Below are positions 49,713 to 58,467 of a stretch of DNA of 64,000 nt, in pieces (position 1 is the first letter of the stretch; the number at the start of each line of letters is the position of its first letter). The stretch comes from Verrucomicrobiota bacterium JB023 (GTDB lineage Bacteria > Verrucomicrobiota > Verrucomicrobiia > Verrucomicrobiales > Akkermansiaceae), in contig JAUTCR010000031.1 in the NCBI GenBank assembly GCA_030673895.1, positions 1 to 64,000 of the forward strand, given 5' to 3'. The position numbers and the translations under genes are program-made. The notes under the pieces are model-generated. The model ran no database searches and was not told the origin of the DNA. It saw only the letters and a program-made list of their open reading frames with translations.

Positions 49713-50345
49713 CTACTGTTTGAAAAAATGGAAGTGGTGAACGAAGTAAAGCTCCCGAAAGAGAAAAGGAAGCCGCGTTCTGAGAGAACGGTATTTTGAT
49801 GTTGGAGTGGGTGAGGTCACTGTCCGGAGCCCTAAATCATCTGCCATCATTTGAGCTCGTTTAAGATGCAGCGGATCGCTGACCACAATTGACGAGGCAA
49901 AGCCCTCTCTTTTCATGACCTTCGCAGCCTCGCTGAGGTTCTGCAGGGTGGTGAGTGACCGCTCCTCCCTAAAGACGTCGGAGGCAGGAATGCCGGCGGA
50001 AATTAGATAATCGGATCCAACTCTTCCTTCCGACAAGTGAGAGCCTTCGCCAAGCCCTCCCGTGACGATCAGGGCTGGCACCAGTCCTTCCCGATAGAGG
50101 GTGATGCCGTGCCGGAGTCGTTCTTCGAATACCGGAGAGGGCTGAGTTCCGGCGATTGCTGCGCCCAGGATGATGGCGCAGTCGGCGGGTTTGGCATGGT
50201 CCGTGTATCCAAAGCGCCAGATGGTCACCGACACGGCACCAAGCCAAGCTAGCAGCGCTAAGAACACGGCGCCGAGCCATCCCAGGGCCTTCCTTTTTCG
50301 TGAGGAAAAAAAGCATGTGGTCACCAGTTTGGAGAGTTTCTTCAT
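49713..50345 (-). CDS. YdcF-family (DUF218) membrane-anchored protein
   Basis: The ATG at 50345 gives 210 residues; the frame is open further upstream but is not conserved. One transmembrane helix near 20-45 (LGWLGAVFLALLAWLGAVSVTIW) is followed by a periplasmic DUF218 domain: DCAIILGAAIAGTQPSPVFEERL, ALIVTGGLGEGSHLSEG, SDYLISAGIPASDV, SLTTLQNLSEAAKVM and SSIVVSDPLHLKRAQMM. DUF218 proteins such as SanA and ElyC act at the cell envelope, possibly on lipid-carrier or peptidoglycan pathways, with S-adenosylmethionine binding reported for YdcF. It diverges from the peroxiredoxin-like gene by about 150 bases. Confidence 0.85.
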   Translation of the reverse strand: MKKLSKLVTTCFFSSRKRKALGWLGAVFLALLAWLGAVSVTIWRFGYTDHAKPADCAIILGAAIAGTQPSPVFEERLRHGITLYREGLVPALIVTGGLGEGSHLSEGRVGSDYLISAGIPASDVFREERSLTTLQNLSEAAKVMKREGFASSIVVSDPLHLKRAQMMADDLGLRTVTSPTPTSKYRSLRTRLPFLFRELYFVHHFHFFKQ

Positions 50346-50495
50346 GAGGAGGCTCCGCCGAGCCTGAACGGAAGCTTGGTCTGAGAGGGTGATTAATACA
50401 ACGGAGGGCAAAGGGTCCGGGCTGTTTTTCCCATCATTTTGCCAACCAAGCGCATTTTTGTGAAATAAAGTCCGCTTTTGTCTCTCCAAGAGGAG

Positions 50496-51200
50496 ATGAA
50501 ATCAATTCTACTCATCACAGCTATGGCTTCGACAGTCCTTCTTGCCGACGATTTGCAGACTGAACTCGACAAGCGGAAGAGTGACTTCACCAAGACAGCC
50601 TCCGAAGAAAAGATCACCGAGTACAACAAGGGGATCGAGTTGGTGGAAAAATCCGGAGTTCTTGAATCCGCGTTGAACGTCGGTGATACGGCTCCAGACT
50701 TCACTCTGAAGAATGCCACCGGCGAAGAGGTGACCTTGAGCAAGCTCTTGGAAGACGGTCCTGTTATCTTGACTTGGTATCGGGGGTCTTGGTGCCCCTA
50801 CTGCAATATCACGCTGAATCACTACCAGCAGAATCTCGACAAGTTCAAGGAGGCGGGTGCCCAGCTGGTCGCTCTGACGCCCGAGCTGCCGGACAAGTCG
50901 CTTTCCGCGACCGAGAAGCACGGTCTCGAGTATGAAGTGCTGACCGACCTGAACAATCAAGTTGCCGACAAGTTCGGGATTGTCTTCAAAATGAGTGACT
51001 GGGTTGAGGATGCGATGCGCTCATTCGCCAACCTGCCTAGCTACAATGGCGAATCGTATGATGATAGCACGCTTCCACTGAGCGCGACCTACATCATCCA
51101 GCCTGACCGTAAAATCACTTATGCCTTTCTCGATGCCGAATACCGCAACCGCGCGACCGTGGAGCAAATCCTCGAAGGCCTGAAGGCATCCAAGAAATAA
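50496..51200 (+). CDS. Exported peroxiredoxin-like (AhpC/TSA) protein
   Basis: The ATG at 50496 gives 234 residues with a short signal peptide (MKSILLITAMASTVLLADD). A thioredoxin fold follows: LNVGDTAPDFTLKNATGEEVTL, then VILTWYRGSWCPYCNITLNHYQ with Cys100 and Cys103, and LVALTPELPDKSLSATEKHGLEYEVLTD. The WCPYC motif marks the peroxiredoxin-like subgroup, which reduces peroxides or disulfides. In contrast to the protein at 33944, both active-site positions are Cys. An AGGAG lies immediately before the ATG, closer than usual. A strong terminator follows. Confidence 0.85.
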   Translation: MKSILLITAMASTVLLADDLQTELDKRKSDFTKTASEEKITEYNKGIELVEKSGVLESALNVGDTAPDFTLKNATGEEVTLSKLLEDGPVILTWYRGSWCPYCNITLNHYQQNLDKFKEAGAQLVALTPELPDKSLSATEKHGLEYEVLTDLNNQVADKFGIVFKMSDWVEDAMRSFANLPSYNGESYDDSTLPLSATYIIQPDRKITYAFLDAEYRNRATVEQILEGLKASKK

Positions 51201-51238
51201 CCAAATCTTTGGTCGATCACGATACGACCTGAGTGAAT

Positions 51239-51280
51239 GACCCGGAGGGCGACGTCTTGTCACCTCTCGGGTCTTTTTTT
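51239..51280 (+). terminator. Rho-independent terminator
   Basis: GACCCG (51239-51244) with GAGG inside pairs to CCTC and CGGGTC (51268-51273), followed by seven T. It ends the peroxiredoxin-like gene and also lies before the convergent DsbD-N-like gene. Confidence 0.85.
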
Positions 51281-51308
51281 GCCTGGAGAGTTGGGCAACG
51301 TGGTTTCC

Positions 51309-52142
51309 CTAGGAGTCGCTCTGGCTCGTCGTCGCGGAGGCCTCGGCCGGAAAGGTTGCGGCAAGCTGGTGATAGCCGTTCGTCGTCTGCAACACGAAGG
51401 GCAGGGAGGAGGGAGAGGGAGGAGAGAATTCGGCTCGAGGGAGGCTGGTGACCCAAGTGTGGTGACCCTTTTTCTCGAAGCTGACCTTGGGCAGCGACGA
51501 AATTTGACCGTCGTTCGAGAAGAGAGTCAGCGGCTGTTGGTCACCTTTGTGGGTTAGCTGTAGCTTGATGACCGGAGCGCTGGCCGGGCTGAGGAGGGTT
51601 GTCGTCCAGGCTCGAGAGGGTTGCGGGATTTCCCGGCGGGCTTGGTCGAGCCATTGCTGATGCCGGGGCGGAGCCGGGGAGGGGGAGGCTGAGACGGGAA
51701 GTGTCAGGGTTAATTTGCGGCTCCCGGGATGGCAGGTTTCCGCGCAGCACATCCAGCGCGCTTGGCAGCCGAGGGTGACCGTGTCCGTCACGATGCTTTG
51801 CGGCGGGGTGATTGTGACGAGGAGGGTGACGTCCCGCTCGTAGCCGAAGCTGGGATGCCCGGCCATCAGGCAATTCTCGGGATGCGGCCACTGCGGAGGC
51901 GAGGCTTGGAAACCCGGAGGCAAATCCCACTCCAGCGAGGTGGCAACGCCCACGATGCCGGGGTTTTGCCAATAGGTGTGATAGCCGGGTTCGTGGGCGA
52001 TATGGAGGCCGACGGTGATGGGTTGTCCGGGAGTCAAGGTGGCGGACTCCGAGATCAAGGTGAGTTCCAGTCCTGCCTCCTCTGCGGCGGAGCAAGCCAG
52101 CCAGCCGGTAAGTGCAATTACAAAGAGAGCGCGAGAGACCAT
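51309..52142 (-). CDS. DsbD N-terminal domain-like exported protein
   Basis: The ATG at 52142 gives 277 residues (ATG 52154 adds four) with a signal peptide (SRALFVIALTGWLACSAAEE). The mature part matches the immunoglobulin-like alpha domain of DsbD: LTPGQPITVGLHIAHEPGYHTYWQNPG, WPHPENCLMAGHPSFGYERDVTLLV and TLGCQARWMCCAETCHPGSRKL. It lacks the membrane and thioredoxin domains of DsbD, so it is a stand-alone periplasmic thiol protein. It probably passes reducing equivalents or binds copper or other metal. It is divergent from the Fur-family gene with 89 bases between. Confidence 0.75.
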   Translation of the reverse strand: MVSRALFVIALTGWLACSAAEEAGLELTLISESATLTPGQPITVGLHIAHEPGYHTYWQNPGIVGVATSLEWDLPPGFQASPPQWPHPENCLMAGHPSFGYERDVTLLVTITPPQSIVTDTVTLGCQARWMCCAETCHPGSRKLTLTLPVSASPSPAPPRHQQWLDQARREIPQPSRAWTTTLLSPASAPVIKLQLTHKGDQQPLTLFSNDGQISSLPKVSFEKKGHHTWVTSLPRAEFSPPSPSSLPFVLQTTNGYHQLAATFPAEASATTSQSDS

Positions 52143-52231
52143 GGGGTCAATCATACGCAAGATCGAGAGTGGTCTTGCTTGAGAACGCTGGGAGAAAAGG
52201 ACCGTTGCGGCTGGATGCTCGAGAATCGGAG

Positions 52232-52738
52232 ATGCTTCTTTTCCCATTTGAATTTTCAGCAGACTTCGGTGAGCTTTCTTCTGTGACTGAAAGGTGTGAA
52301 CACGGGCATCTGGTGTGCGTTGACAGCGTCCTGGCCAAGGCTCGGGAAGTCGGGTTGCGGAAAACGAGGGCGCTTGAGGCCGTTGTGAACGCGATGGCCG
52401 AGGCCGGCACCCCTGTTACGCTCAATGAGCTTGAGAAAAGTGAGGGTGTCGAAGGAATTTGTGATCGAGCCACCCTCTTCCGCCTGCTCAATCGCCTCAG
52501 CGAGCATGGCTTGGCAAGACGGCTGGGTCTGCATGAGCGCGCGGCTCATTTTGCCTTGGCCACTCCCAATGGACACCATGACTACCTTATTTGCCGCGCC
52601 TGTGGCTCGGTGGAGTTACTGGACCAAGCTTGTCCGGTGAGAGAGGTGGAGGAAGAAATCAAAAAAAAGACCGGATACACCGGCCTTTATCACGAACTGG
52701 AAATTTATGGAGTCTGTCCGGTTTGTGCGGACGAGTGA
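52232..52738 (+). CDS. Fur-family transcriptional regulator
   Basis: The ATG at 52232 gives 168 residues; the frame is open from 52112 but overlaps the divergent gene. The N-terminal winged helix is AREVGLRKTRALEAVVNAMAEAG then GICDRATLFRLLNRLSEHGLARRL. The C-terminal dimer domain has HFALATPNGHHDYLICRACGSVELL (His ligands plus CxxC) and ends VCPVCADE (second CxxC), giving the structural zinc site. It could be Fur, Zur or PerR; I cannot choose. The divergent DsbD-N-like gene shares its promoter region and is a candidate target. Confidence 0.85.
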   Translation: MLLFPFEFSADFGELSSVTERCEHGHLVCVDSVLAKAREVGLRKTRALEAVVNAMAEAGTPVTLNELEKSEGVEGICDRATLFRLLNRLSEHGLARRLGLHERAAHFALATPNGHHDYLICRACGSVELLDQACPVREVEEEIKKKTGYTGLYHELEIYGVCPVCADE

Positions 52739-52803
52739 GAGCAGGCAGGCGATTTGCGAATCTGACCTAGGAAAGGTCGCTGCCAGCTCTCGCGGACAAT
52801 ATT

Positions 52804-53469
52804 CTAGCGAACGACGCTGACGGGCGTTCCAATCTTCACCTTGGAATAGACGGTCGGCATGATGCTCTTGACCCCACGGATGCAGGCATGTGAAGCGGGA
52901 TAGCGAGGGACCCGGCCGACGTGGTGGCCGATGCCGGTCCAAGTCATCCGCATCCAGTAGGGCATGGAGGCGCCGATGAACTTGCCGCCGGGAGGAACCT
53001 TGTCTTTGCGGGAATCCGCGTCGCTGTTCACGACATTGCCGTTGGCATCAACGATGCGGCCATAGGCGTTTGAGCGCTTATCGACAATTTTCTCGAGAAT
53101 CTTGTATTCTCCCGGAGGCGTTGGGTGAGAGCTTTTGCCCGAGGAAACGGGGTAATCGAGGGCGACTTGACCATCGGAGAGAAGCTGGGCCCGTTGGTCG
53201 GTCAGATTGATGACCAACTGAGCGCTGTCCTTGGTCATCGTGCTGAGAAGGTCGTTGTTCCGATAAATATTATAGGTCTTTTGGTAGTCGGGCTGGGCAC
53301 GGAAGTGGTCGTAGGTGCCCGGAGGGAAGGGGTTGACGAACTCTGGCTTGGGTGGTTCGGGCAAGGCTGCTTGCTCGACCACTTCTTGCGAGGAGGAGGA
53401 GGTCATCATGCAGCTCGGAAGCGTGAGGCCGACGAGCGCGGAAAGGAGGATGGTTACATGGAATTTCAT
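52804..53469 (-). CDS. L,D-transpeptidase (YkuD) lipoprotein
   Basis: The protein has 221 residues. A lipoprotein signal MKFHVTILLSALVGLTLPSC has Cys20 as the lipidated residue. After a Pro-rich linker comes the YkuD domain: LVINLTDQRAQLLSDGQVALDYPVSSG, HPTPPGEYKI and the active-site segment IGHHVGRVPRYPASHACIRG, with catalytic Cys and both His present. Such enzymes make 3-3 peptidoglycan cross-links or attach proteins to the wall, in the periplasm. The gene stands alone between the Fur-family gene and mutM. Confidence 0.9.
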   Translation of the reverse strand: MKFHVTILLSALVGLTLPSCMMTSSSSQEVVEQAALPEPPKPEFVNPFPPGTYDHFRAQPDYQKTYNIYRNNDLLSTMTKDSAQLVINLTDQRAQLLSDGQVALDYPVSSGKSSHPTPPGEYKILEKIVDKRSNAYGRIVDANGNVVNSDADSRKDKVPPGGKFIGASMPYWMRMTWTGIGHHVGRVPRYPASHACIRGVKSIMPTVYSKVKIGTPVSVVR

Positions 53470-53541
53470 GATTGAACGGTGGGGACGTGTGATTTTGATA
53501 CCGATAGGTCAAGACCCAACCGTCCTCAAGAGCCACCTGTT

Positions 53542-54393
53542 TCATTTTTTATTAAAAGGTTGGCATGCCGGGCACCAGGCGGTGGTGCGGGCCGCGATGG
53601 TGGCCCGCTCCAAGTCAGTTCGGCAGCGGGGGCAGGTGCCCCCCTTGGTCCAACGGTGCTGGAAAAGCCAGGAGGCCGGCGGCACCTGCGCAACATAACT
53701 ACCCGGGGAAAAGCCTTTGTCGACCTGCCCAACTAGGTTTTGGTTCTTATCTGCGACGTGGCGCAAGGCTCCCTTGGTGACCCAGCGCGTCTCGTTCCGA
53801 AGGGCTTCAGCGTTCAGTTCCGCCGTCGGGGTGGCGGGGTGGAGGCGGAGACGCCAGCAGATTTCGTCAGCCATCCAATTGCCAATTCCGGGGAAAGCGT
53901 TTTGATCGAGCAGCAGGGCCTTCAGATTTGTCCGGGCGCGTTTTTTCAGTTTCTCCTCGATGTAAGCGAGGGTGAAGCTTCGCGAGAGGATTTCAGGGGG
54001 AAGGTGCTCCCAGGGGTTGGGCTCTTCGTGCAGGTGGGCGCGCCCAAATTGGCGGTAATCATTAAAAACCAGGGAGAAATTGCTCGTCCGGAGGATCAGG
54101 TGGTCGTGCTTGTGGGGGTCGTGGTCCTGCGGTGCAAGCTGCAGACGTCCGGACATGCCGAGGTGGATCTCGAGAGGGAGGGAAAGTGCTTCCCTTGTGA
54201 AAATGAAGAGCAGACGCTTGCCATGGCTACGCGAGGCCACCAAGCGCGCCCCTTTCAATCTCTTCTCGATGGCGGAGGCTGGTGTGTCCCGATAGATGCG
54301 GGTGCGGGGGTGGGTGTCGACGGTCTGCAAGATCTCCCCCTCGGCGGGCAACCAGAGACGCCGCGCCAATTCGACTTCAGCTAGTTCGGGCAT
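53542..54393 (-). CDS. mutM: Formamidopyrimidine-DNA glycosylase
   Basis: The protein has 283 residues. The catalytic N-terminus is MPELAEVELARRLW, where Pro2 and Glu3 act after Met removal. The consensus PELPEVE has Pro for Ala5 here. A helix-two-turn-helix contains LLLDQNAFPGIGNWMADEICWRL. The C-terminal zinc finger has Cys pairs TCPRC and WCPAC. It excises oxidised purines such as 8-oxoguanine and nicks the abasic site. It is nine bases downstream of thiS on the same strand. A pairing of repair enzyme and thiamine carrier is likely just genomic order. Confidence 0.92.
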   Translation of the reverse strand: MPELAEVELARRLWLPAEGEILQTVDTHPRTRIYRDTPASAIEKRLKGARLVASRSHGKRLLFIFTREALSLPLEIHLGMSGRLQLAPQDHDPHKHDHLILRTSNFSLVFNDYRQFGRAHLHEEPNPWEHLPPEILSRSFTLAYIEEKLKKRARTNLKALLLDQNAFPGIGNWMADEICWRLRLHPATPTAELNAEALRNETRWVTKGALRHVADKNQNLVGQVDKGFSPGSYVAQVPPASWLFQHRWTKGGTCPRCRTDLERATIAARTTAWCPACQPFNKK

Positions 54394-54402
54394 TAGCGTT
54401 AA

Positions 54403-54600
54403 TCAGCCTCCGGCGGCCAGGGTAATGACTTCGATGCGATCATTTTCCGCGACTGCGGCCTCGGCGAGTTCCTGCTTGAGGAGGGCCTGCTTGTTCTGCT
54501 CGACGATCACGGGTTTGTCCCGAAATCCAAGCTCCACCAGCAAGTCGCGCACGGTCTTGGCTGAGGTTTCAGTCTCGTTGCCATTGACGACAATTCTCAT
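54403..54600 (-). CDS. thiS: Sulfur carrier protein ThiS
   Basis: The protein has 65 residues. MRIVVNGNETETSAKTVRDL begins a beta-grasp fold, and the C-terminus ENDRIEVITLAAGG ends in the Gly-Gly that is adenylated and then thiocarboxylated. ThiS donates sulfur for the thiazole ring of thiamine. ThiF, ThiG and ThiH are not in the window, and I see no TPP riboswitch upstream. Divergent from the adenylate-kinase-like gene. Confidence 0.92.
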   Translation of the reverse strand: MRIVVNGNETETSAKTVRDLLVELGFRDKPVIVEQNKQALLKQELAEAAVAENDRIEVITLAAGG

Positions 54601-54687
54601 GAGCCAGTCGTAATGCCGCAGAGCGTTGCTGACAAGTATCAGGACCTATTGCCAAGGGTGGGGTGTTCGTGTATCTCCGGGCCCTTC

Positions 54688-55314
54688 ATGAAGTTTGACG
54701 ATAAATTGCCCGCTCTGCTACTCCTTGGCGCTCCCGGTGCCGGGAAGGGAACGCTTGGTAAAACCTTGGGAGCGATTCCCGGATTCTTTCATTGTGCCTG
54801 CGGTGACGTGTTCCGCTCTCTCGACACACGCACGCCGCTCGGGCAGGAGTTCGTCAAGTATTCATCCAAGGGAGAGCTGGTCCCCGACGAACTGACCGTC
54901 AAGCTCTGGAAGACGCAGATGCACAACTGGGCGGAGACCCACACCTACAAGCCTGACATCGAGATTCTCATTCTCGATGGTATCCCCCGCAATGTTCGTC
55001 AAGCGGAGCTCCTGAGTGAGCATGTGGCTATCCAGCAGGTTTATCATCTTTCATGCCCCAATCGGGAGGAGCTGGCGCGGCGGATGAGAAAGCGCGCCCT
55101 GAAGGAAAATCGTTACGACGATGCCAATGATGAGGTCATCAATCACCGCATCAAAACCTACGAAGAGGAGACGAAGCCGATCATCGATTATTACGGCCCA
55201 AGCCAGGTCACGGACATCAATGCCTCCAATACTCCGGTGAAGGTGCTCTATGATGTCGTGGGTCATCTCTTGAACCTGGACATCTACAAGAAGATGTCGA
55301 CGGTGCAGTCATGA
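54688..55314 (+). CDS. Adenylate kinase-family nucleoside monophosphate kinase
   Basis: The ATG at 54688 gives 208 residues; the frame is open from 54613. P-loop LLLLGAPGAGKGTLGKTLG, then HCACGDVFRSLD (AMP-binding strand and helix), LILDGIPRNVRQAELL and the LID region REELARRMRKRALKENRYDD. DGIPRN replaces the usual DGFPR. The LID is short with no zinc Cys. It interconverts nucleoside mono-, di- and triphosphates. The stop overlaps the fmt start (ATGA), so the two are translationally coupled. It may be the sole Adk or a paralogue. Confidence 0.83.
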   Translation: MKFDDKLPALLLLGAPGAGKGTLGKTLGAIPGFFHCACGDVFRSLDTRTPLGQEFVKYSSKGELVPDELTVKLWKTQMHNWAETHTYKPDIEILILDGIPRNVRQAELLSEHVAIQQVYHLSCPNREELARRMRKRALKENRYDDANDEVINHRIKTYEEETKPIIDYYGPSQVTDINASNTPVKVLYDVVGHLLNLDIYKKMSTVQS

Positions 55315-56243
55315 GAGTTCTTTTTCTCGGCACCGGTGAGATCGCGATTCCGACCTTTCAGGCTCTTCTGGGGTCGGAGCAGGAGGTCGTGGGACTGGTC
55401 ACTCAGCCCGACAAGGCCGTCGGTCGCAGCTCCAAGCTTCGCCCGCCAGCCATTAAGGTCATTGCCGAGGAAGCTGGACTGCCAGTCCTGCAGCCCGAGA
55501 AGATTCGTGAGCCCGAAGCTCTGGCTGCCATTGAGGCTCTGCAAGCCGACCTGATGGTGGTGATGGCTTACGGTCAAATTCTGCCGAAGGCTCTCATTGA
55601 GATGCCTGCCGTGGCCATCATCAATCTTCATGCCTCGCTACTACCTAAATACCGGGGGGCGAGCTGTATCCAATCGGCCATTCTCAATGGAGATGCCGAG
55701 ACGGGATGGAGCGTGATGCACGTGGTCAAGGCGCTGGATGCCGGCGATGTCATCCATGTCCTCAAGACACCAATCACACCGGATGATACTGGAGAGAGCC
55801 TGCACGACCGTCTCGCCGAGCTAGGCCCGCAGGCTTTGTTGGCGACTCTGCCCCTCTTGGAGAGCGGTGAAGCACCACGGATTCCGCAGGATGAAAGCCA
55901 GACAACCTATGCCCCCAAGCTGGACCGGGAAGACGCGCGTCTCGATTGGTCCCAGCCGGCGGGTGAGCTGGAGCGACGGGTGCGGGCCTTGCATTCCTGG
56001 CCGGGCAGCTATGCCCTCTTTGATGATGCCCGGGGCAAGGAAAAGCGCTTGAAGCTCTTTCCCCCGGTCGCGGTCGACGAAGCGCGGGGTGAACCGGGCG
56101 AGATCCTGTCAGGCGAAGGGGAGGAACTTCACGTCGCTTGTGGCGAGGGGTCTCTACGTTTCTCGGAAGTCCAGGCGGACGGCGGCAAGCGGATGAGTGG
56201 AGGCGATTTCCTTCGCGGCACGCAACCCGCCGCGCTCAAGTGA
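55311..56243 (+). CDS. fmt: Methionyl-tRNA formyltransferase
   Basis: The protein has 310 residues. MRVLFLGTGEIAIPTFQALL, then LVTQPDKAVGRSSKLRPPAIK and the catalytic VAIINLHASLLPKYRGASCIQSAI (Asn, His), with GWSVMHVVKALDAGDVIHV giving the Asp. The C-terminal OB-fold (RRVRALHSWPGSYALF) binds tRNA. It formylates initiator Met-tRNA in the cytoplasm. def is usually nearby but is not in the window. It overlaps the upstream adenylate-kinase-like gene by four bases and the convergent panC by eight. Confidence 0.95.
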   Translation: MRVLFLGTGEIAIPTFQALLGSEQEVVGLVTQPDKAVGRSSKLRPPAIKVIAEEAGLPVLQPEKIREPEALAAIEALQADLMVVMAYGQILPKALIEMPAVAIINLHASLLPKYRGASCIQSAILNGDAETGWSVMHVVKALDAGDVIHVLKTPITPDDTGESLHDRLAELGPQALLATLPLLESGEAPRIPQDESQTTYAPKLDREDARLDWSQPAGELERRVRALHSWPGSYALFDDARGKEKRLKLFPPVAVDEARGEPGEILSGEGEELHVACGEGSLRFSEVQADGGKRMSGGDFLRGTQPAALK

Positions 56244-57090
56244 GTTCGAGCTCAATGTTGTCAATTAGACGGACGGAGCCGTAGAAGGCTGCAACGGCCA
56301 TCAGGGATGGGCCGTCAAGGGTGGAGCGGGGGAGAAGGGTCTCCTGATCGACAATTTCGAGGTAATCAATGGAGAAGTCTGCTGGAGCTTGGTCCAGCAG
56401 TTCCTGCCTGGTAGTGGTGAGAATGTGTTCCGCGCTGGTCTCGCCAGATTCGACGAGCTGCCGGGCAGCGAGGAGGCTGCGGCGAATTCTCGGAGCATCG
56501 GCGCGTTGGGCTTCGGTGAGATTCCGGTTTCGCGAGGACAAGGCCAAGCCGTCATCTTCCCGCGTGGTTTCCGCACCGACAATTTGGACGTGGAGGCTGA
56601 GGTCGCGCACCAATCGCTTGATGATCGCCAGTTGTTGGTAGTCCTTCTTGCCGAAGATCGCGTAATCGGGCCGGACGGTATTGAGCAACTTGAGCACCAC
56701 CGTGCAAACACCATCGAAGTGACCGGGACGACTCGCGCCACAGAGATGGCGGGAGAGTGACTTCTCATGAACGTGGATCGAATGGTCCGGGGCATAGAAG
56801 TCCTCCGCGAGAGGATGGTAGACGAAGTTGACTCCCTTCGAGCGGCAGAGCTCCAGATCATGATCCAACGTTTGCGGATAGGAGGCGAGATCCTCTTTCC
56901 GGTCAAACTGGAGCGGATTGACGAAGATGGAGACGACGACCGTGCCCTCATGGCCGGCGGTTTGACGGGCGAGATCGATCAGATCGAGGTGGCCCTGATG
57001 AAGGGCGCCCATGGTGGGAACGAAGGCGAGGGGCCGGGTCCAGTGGGTCCGGGCGAGTTCCAGCGCTTCGAGTTCTGAGGAGGCTTGCAT
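56236..57090 (-). CDS. panC: Pantothenate synthetase
   Basis: The ATG at 57090 gives 284 residues; the frame is open to 57141. The ATP-binding segment LAFVPTMGALHQGHLDLIDLAR is the HIGH-like motif. VVSIFVNPLQFDRKEDLASYP, FDGVCTVVLKLLNTVRPDYAIFGKKDYQQL and ALSSRNRNL are the classic PanC blocks. It condenses pantoate and beta-alanine to pantothenate, the substrate of CoaX (29679). No panB or panD is adjacent. Confidence 0.95.
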   Translation of the reverse strand: MQASSELEALELARTHWTRPLAFVPTMGALHQGHLDLIDLARQTAGHEGTVVVSIFVNPLQFDRKEDLASYPQTLDHDLELCRSKGVNFVYHPLAEDFYAPDHSIHVHEKSLSRHLCGASRPGHFDGVCTVVLKLLNTVRPDYAIFGKKDYQQLAIIKRLVRDLSLHVQIVGAETTREDDGLALSSRNRNLTEAQRADAPRIRRSLLAARQLVESGETSAEHILTTTRQELLDQAPADFSIDYLEIVDQETLLPRSTLDGPSLMAVAAFYGSVRLIDNIELELT

Positions 57091-57158
57091 GTCGGTGGTG
57101 ACGGATTGGGATCGATATCGCCTTGCGGAAGATTGGTGCAAGGGTAGAAGAGTTGTCG

Positions 57159-57743
57159 ATGCGATTTCTTCCGGTCATGCTGGTTCTGCTGGCAGCAATT
57201 TCATCCACATGGGCTCAGGAGGGCGGGCCGGGCGGAATGAAGACCGCTTGGGTGGATATGCAGGAGCTCTTCGCCGATTATCATAAGACGAAAAAGGCGG
57301 AGCGTGAGATCAATCTCGAGCGGGCGAAGATACGCAAGCGGAGCCAAAGCCGCTTCGAAGAAGTGAAATTGCGCCGCCAGTCTTTGATGAAGCTGCAGGC
57401 GCAGCTTTCCTCGGACCAATTATCGCCCGCCGAGAAGGAGGAGCGCGAGAGGCTCATCCCGCTGATGATCCGCGAGATCGATAAGATGGAGACGCAACGG
57501 AATCGAATTCTGACCCAGGAAAACACGCGTCTGAATGACCAAATGGCCGGGCGAATGAAAGCCTTGCTGCAGGAGCTTGTGGTTCTTGTCCAGAAGACTG
57601 CAGAAGAGCAGGGCTATGATCTGGTGCTCGATTCCTCGGGACGCAATACCTCCCAGGCTCCTCCCGTCGCCTACGTGAGAGATGCAACGGACCTCACCCC
57701 GGTGATGAGAAAGATTCTCGCCGGGATGGCAGAAGACTCCTGA
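57159..57743 (+). CDS. OmpH/Skp-family periplasmic chaperone
   Basis: The ATG at 57159 gives 194 residues; upstream codons overlap panC. A signal peptide (MRFLPVMLVLLAAISSTWAQ) is followed by AWVDMQELFADYHKTKKAEREI, a long coiled coil and the C-terminal GYDLVLDSSGRN...PVAYVRDATDLTPVMRKIL. This is the Skp/OmpH pattern: short core, tentacle-like helices and a final strand-helix. Skp holds outer-membrane proteins during periplasmic transit. A second copy follows at 57860, then lpxD. The usual upstream bamA is absent here. Confidence 0.87.
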   Translation: MRFLPVMLVLLAAISSTWAQEGGPGGMKTAWVDMQELFADYHKTKKAEREINLERAKIRKRSQSRFEEVKLRRQSLMKLQAQLSSDQLSPAEKEERERLIPLMIREIDKMETQRNRILTQENTRLNDQMAGRMKALLQELVVLVQKTAEEQGYDLVLDSSGRNTSQAPPVAYVRDATDLTPVMRKILAGMAEDS

Positions 57744-57859
57744 ACAAGGAGAGGCGAAGTCTTCCGCCAATCGGGCAGGAAATGAACACGGGAATCGTTG
57801 ACGAACTGCCGGAACCGCTTCAACGTCCGGCTGGCGGATAAATCGCCAAACAAGCAATT

Positions 57860-58441
57860 ATGAAGACCGGTATTATTTTGGCGGGTGTGATGTTTGCCAT
57901 GGGTCTCGTGGCCCAGGCTCAGGAAACTTTCAAGGTGGCGACCGTGGACATGAAGCGGTTGCTCAAGGATTATTACCGGACCGAGGCCGCCCAGCAGCAA
58001 CTCAATGAAAAGCAGGCTCTGCTCGCCCAGGAAAACAATTCGAAGCAGCAAGAACTGCAGAAGCTCGAGGAAGAGATCGACGCGCTGCGGAAAAACATGA
58101 ATGACCCCTCCATCAACGATGCGAAGAAGAAGGAGTTCTTCGACGAATTTCAGAACAAGCAGCAGGAAGGGGTCGCCATGGCTCGCTCCCTCAAGGAATT
58201 CCTCGACCGCAAGCGTCGCTCCCTGCAGGACGAAATGCAGCGTCAGATGAAGGGAATCCTCGAAGAGATCCGCATCGTGATTGATGAGACGGCCAAGGCT
58301 GGTGACTACGATTTCGTCTTCGACAAGTCGGGTAACAGCACCACGCAGGTGCCTGTTCTTCTTTACTCGAAGGATTCCTTCGACATGACCGAGGACGTCC
58401 TTGGTGAGTTGAACAAGGACAAGCCCGCTGACAGCGAGTAA
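57860..58441 (+). CDS. OmpH/Skp-family periplasmic chaperone (second copy)
   Basis: The protein has 193 residues with a signal peptide MKTGIILAGVMFAMGLVAQAQ. The Skp core begins FKVATVDMKRLLKDYYRTEAAQQ and ends DYDFVFDKSGNSTTQVPVLLYS, with the coiled coil rich in Gln and Glu between. Its similarity in layout to the gene at 57159 shows a tandem duplication followed by divergence. It probably works as a trimer handling outer-membrane proteins. lpxD follows by 26 bases, matching the common skp-lpxD order. Confidence 0.9.
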   Translation: MKTGIILAGVMFAMGLVAQAQETFKVATVDMKRLLKDYYRTEAAQQQLNEKQALLAQENNSKQQELQKLEEEIDALRKNMNDPSINDAKKKEFFDEFQNKQQEGVAMARSLKEFLDRKRRSLQDEMQRQMKGILEEIRIVIDETAKAGDYDFVFDKSGNSTTQVPVLLYSKDSFDMTEDVLGELNKDKPADSE

Positions 58442-58467
58442 GGCGACTCTTTGCTATCCTTACGCAG

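Noticed and set aside
54601-54687. TPP riboswitch or other leader RNA near thiS
   Set aside because: The short divergent gap has no thi-box sequence (such as CTGAGA) or matching structure.
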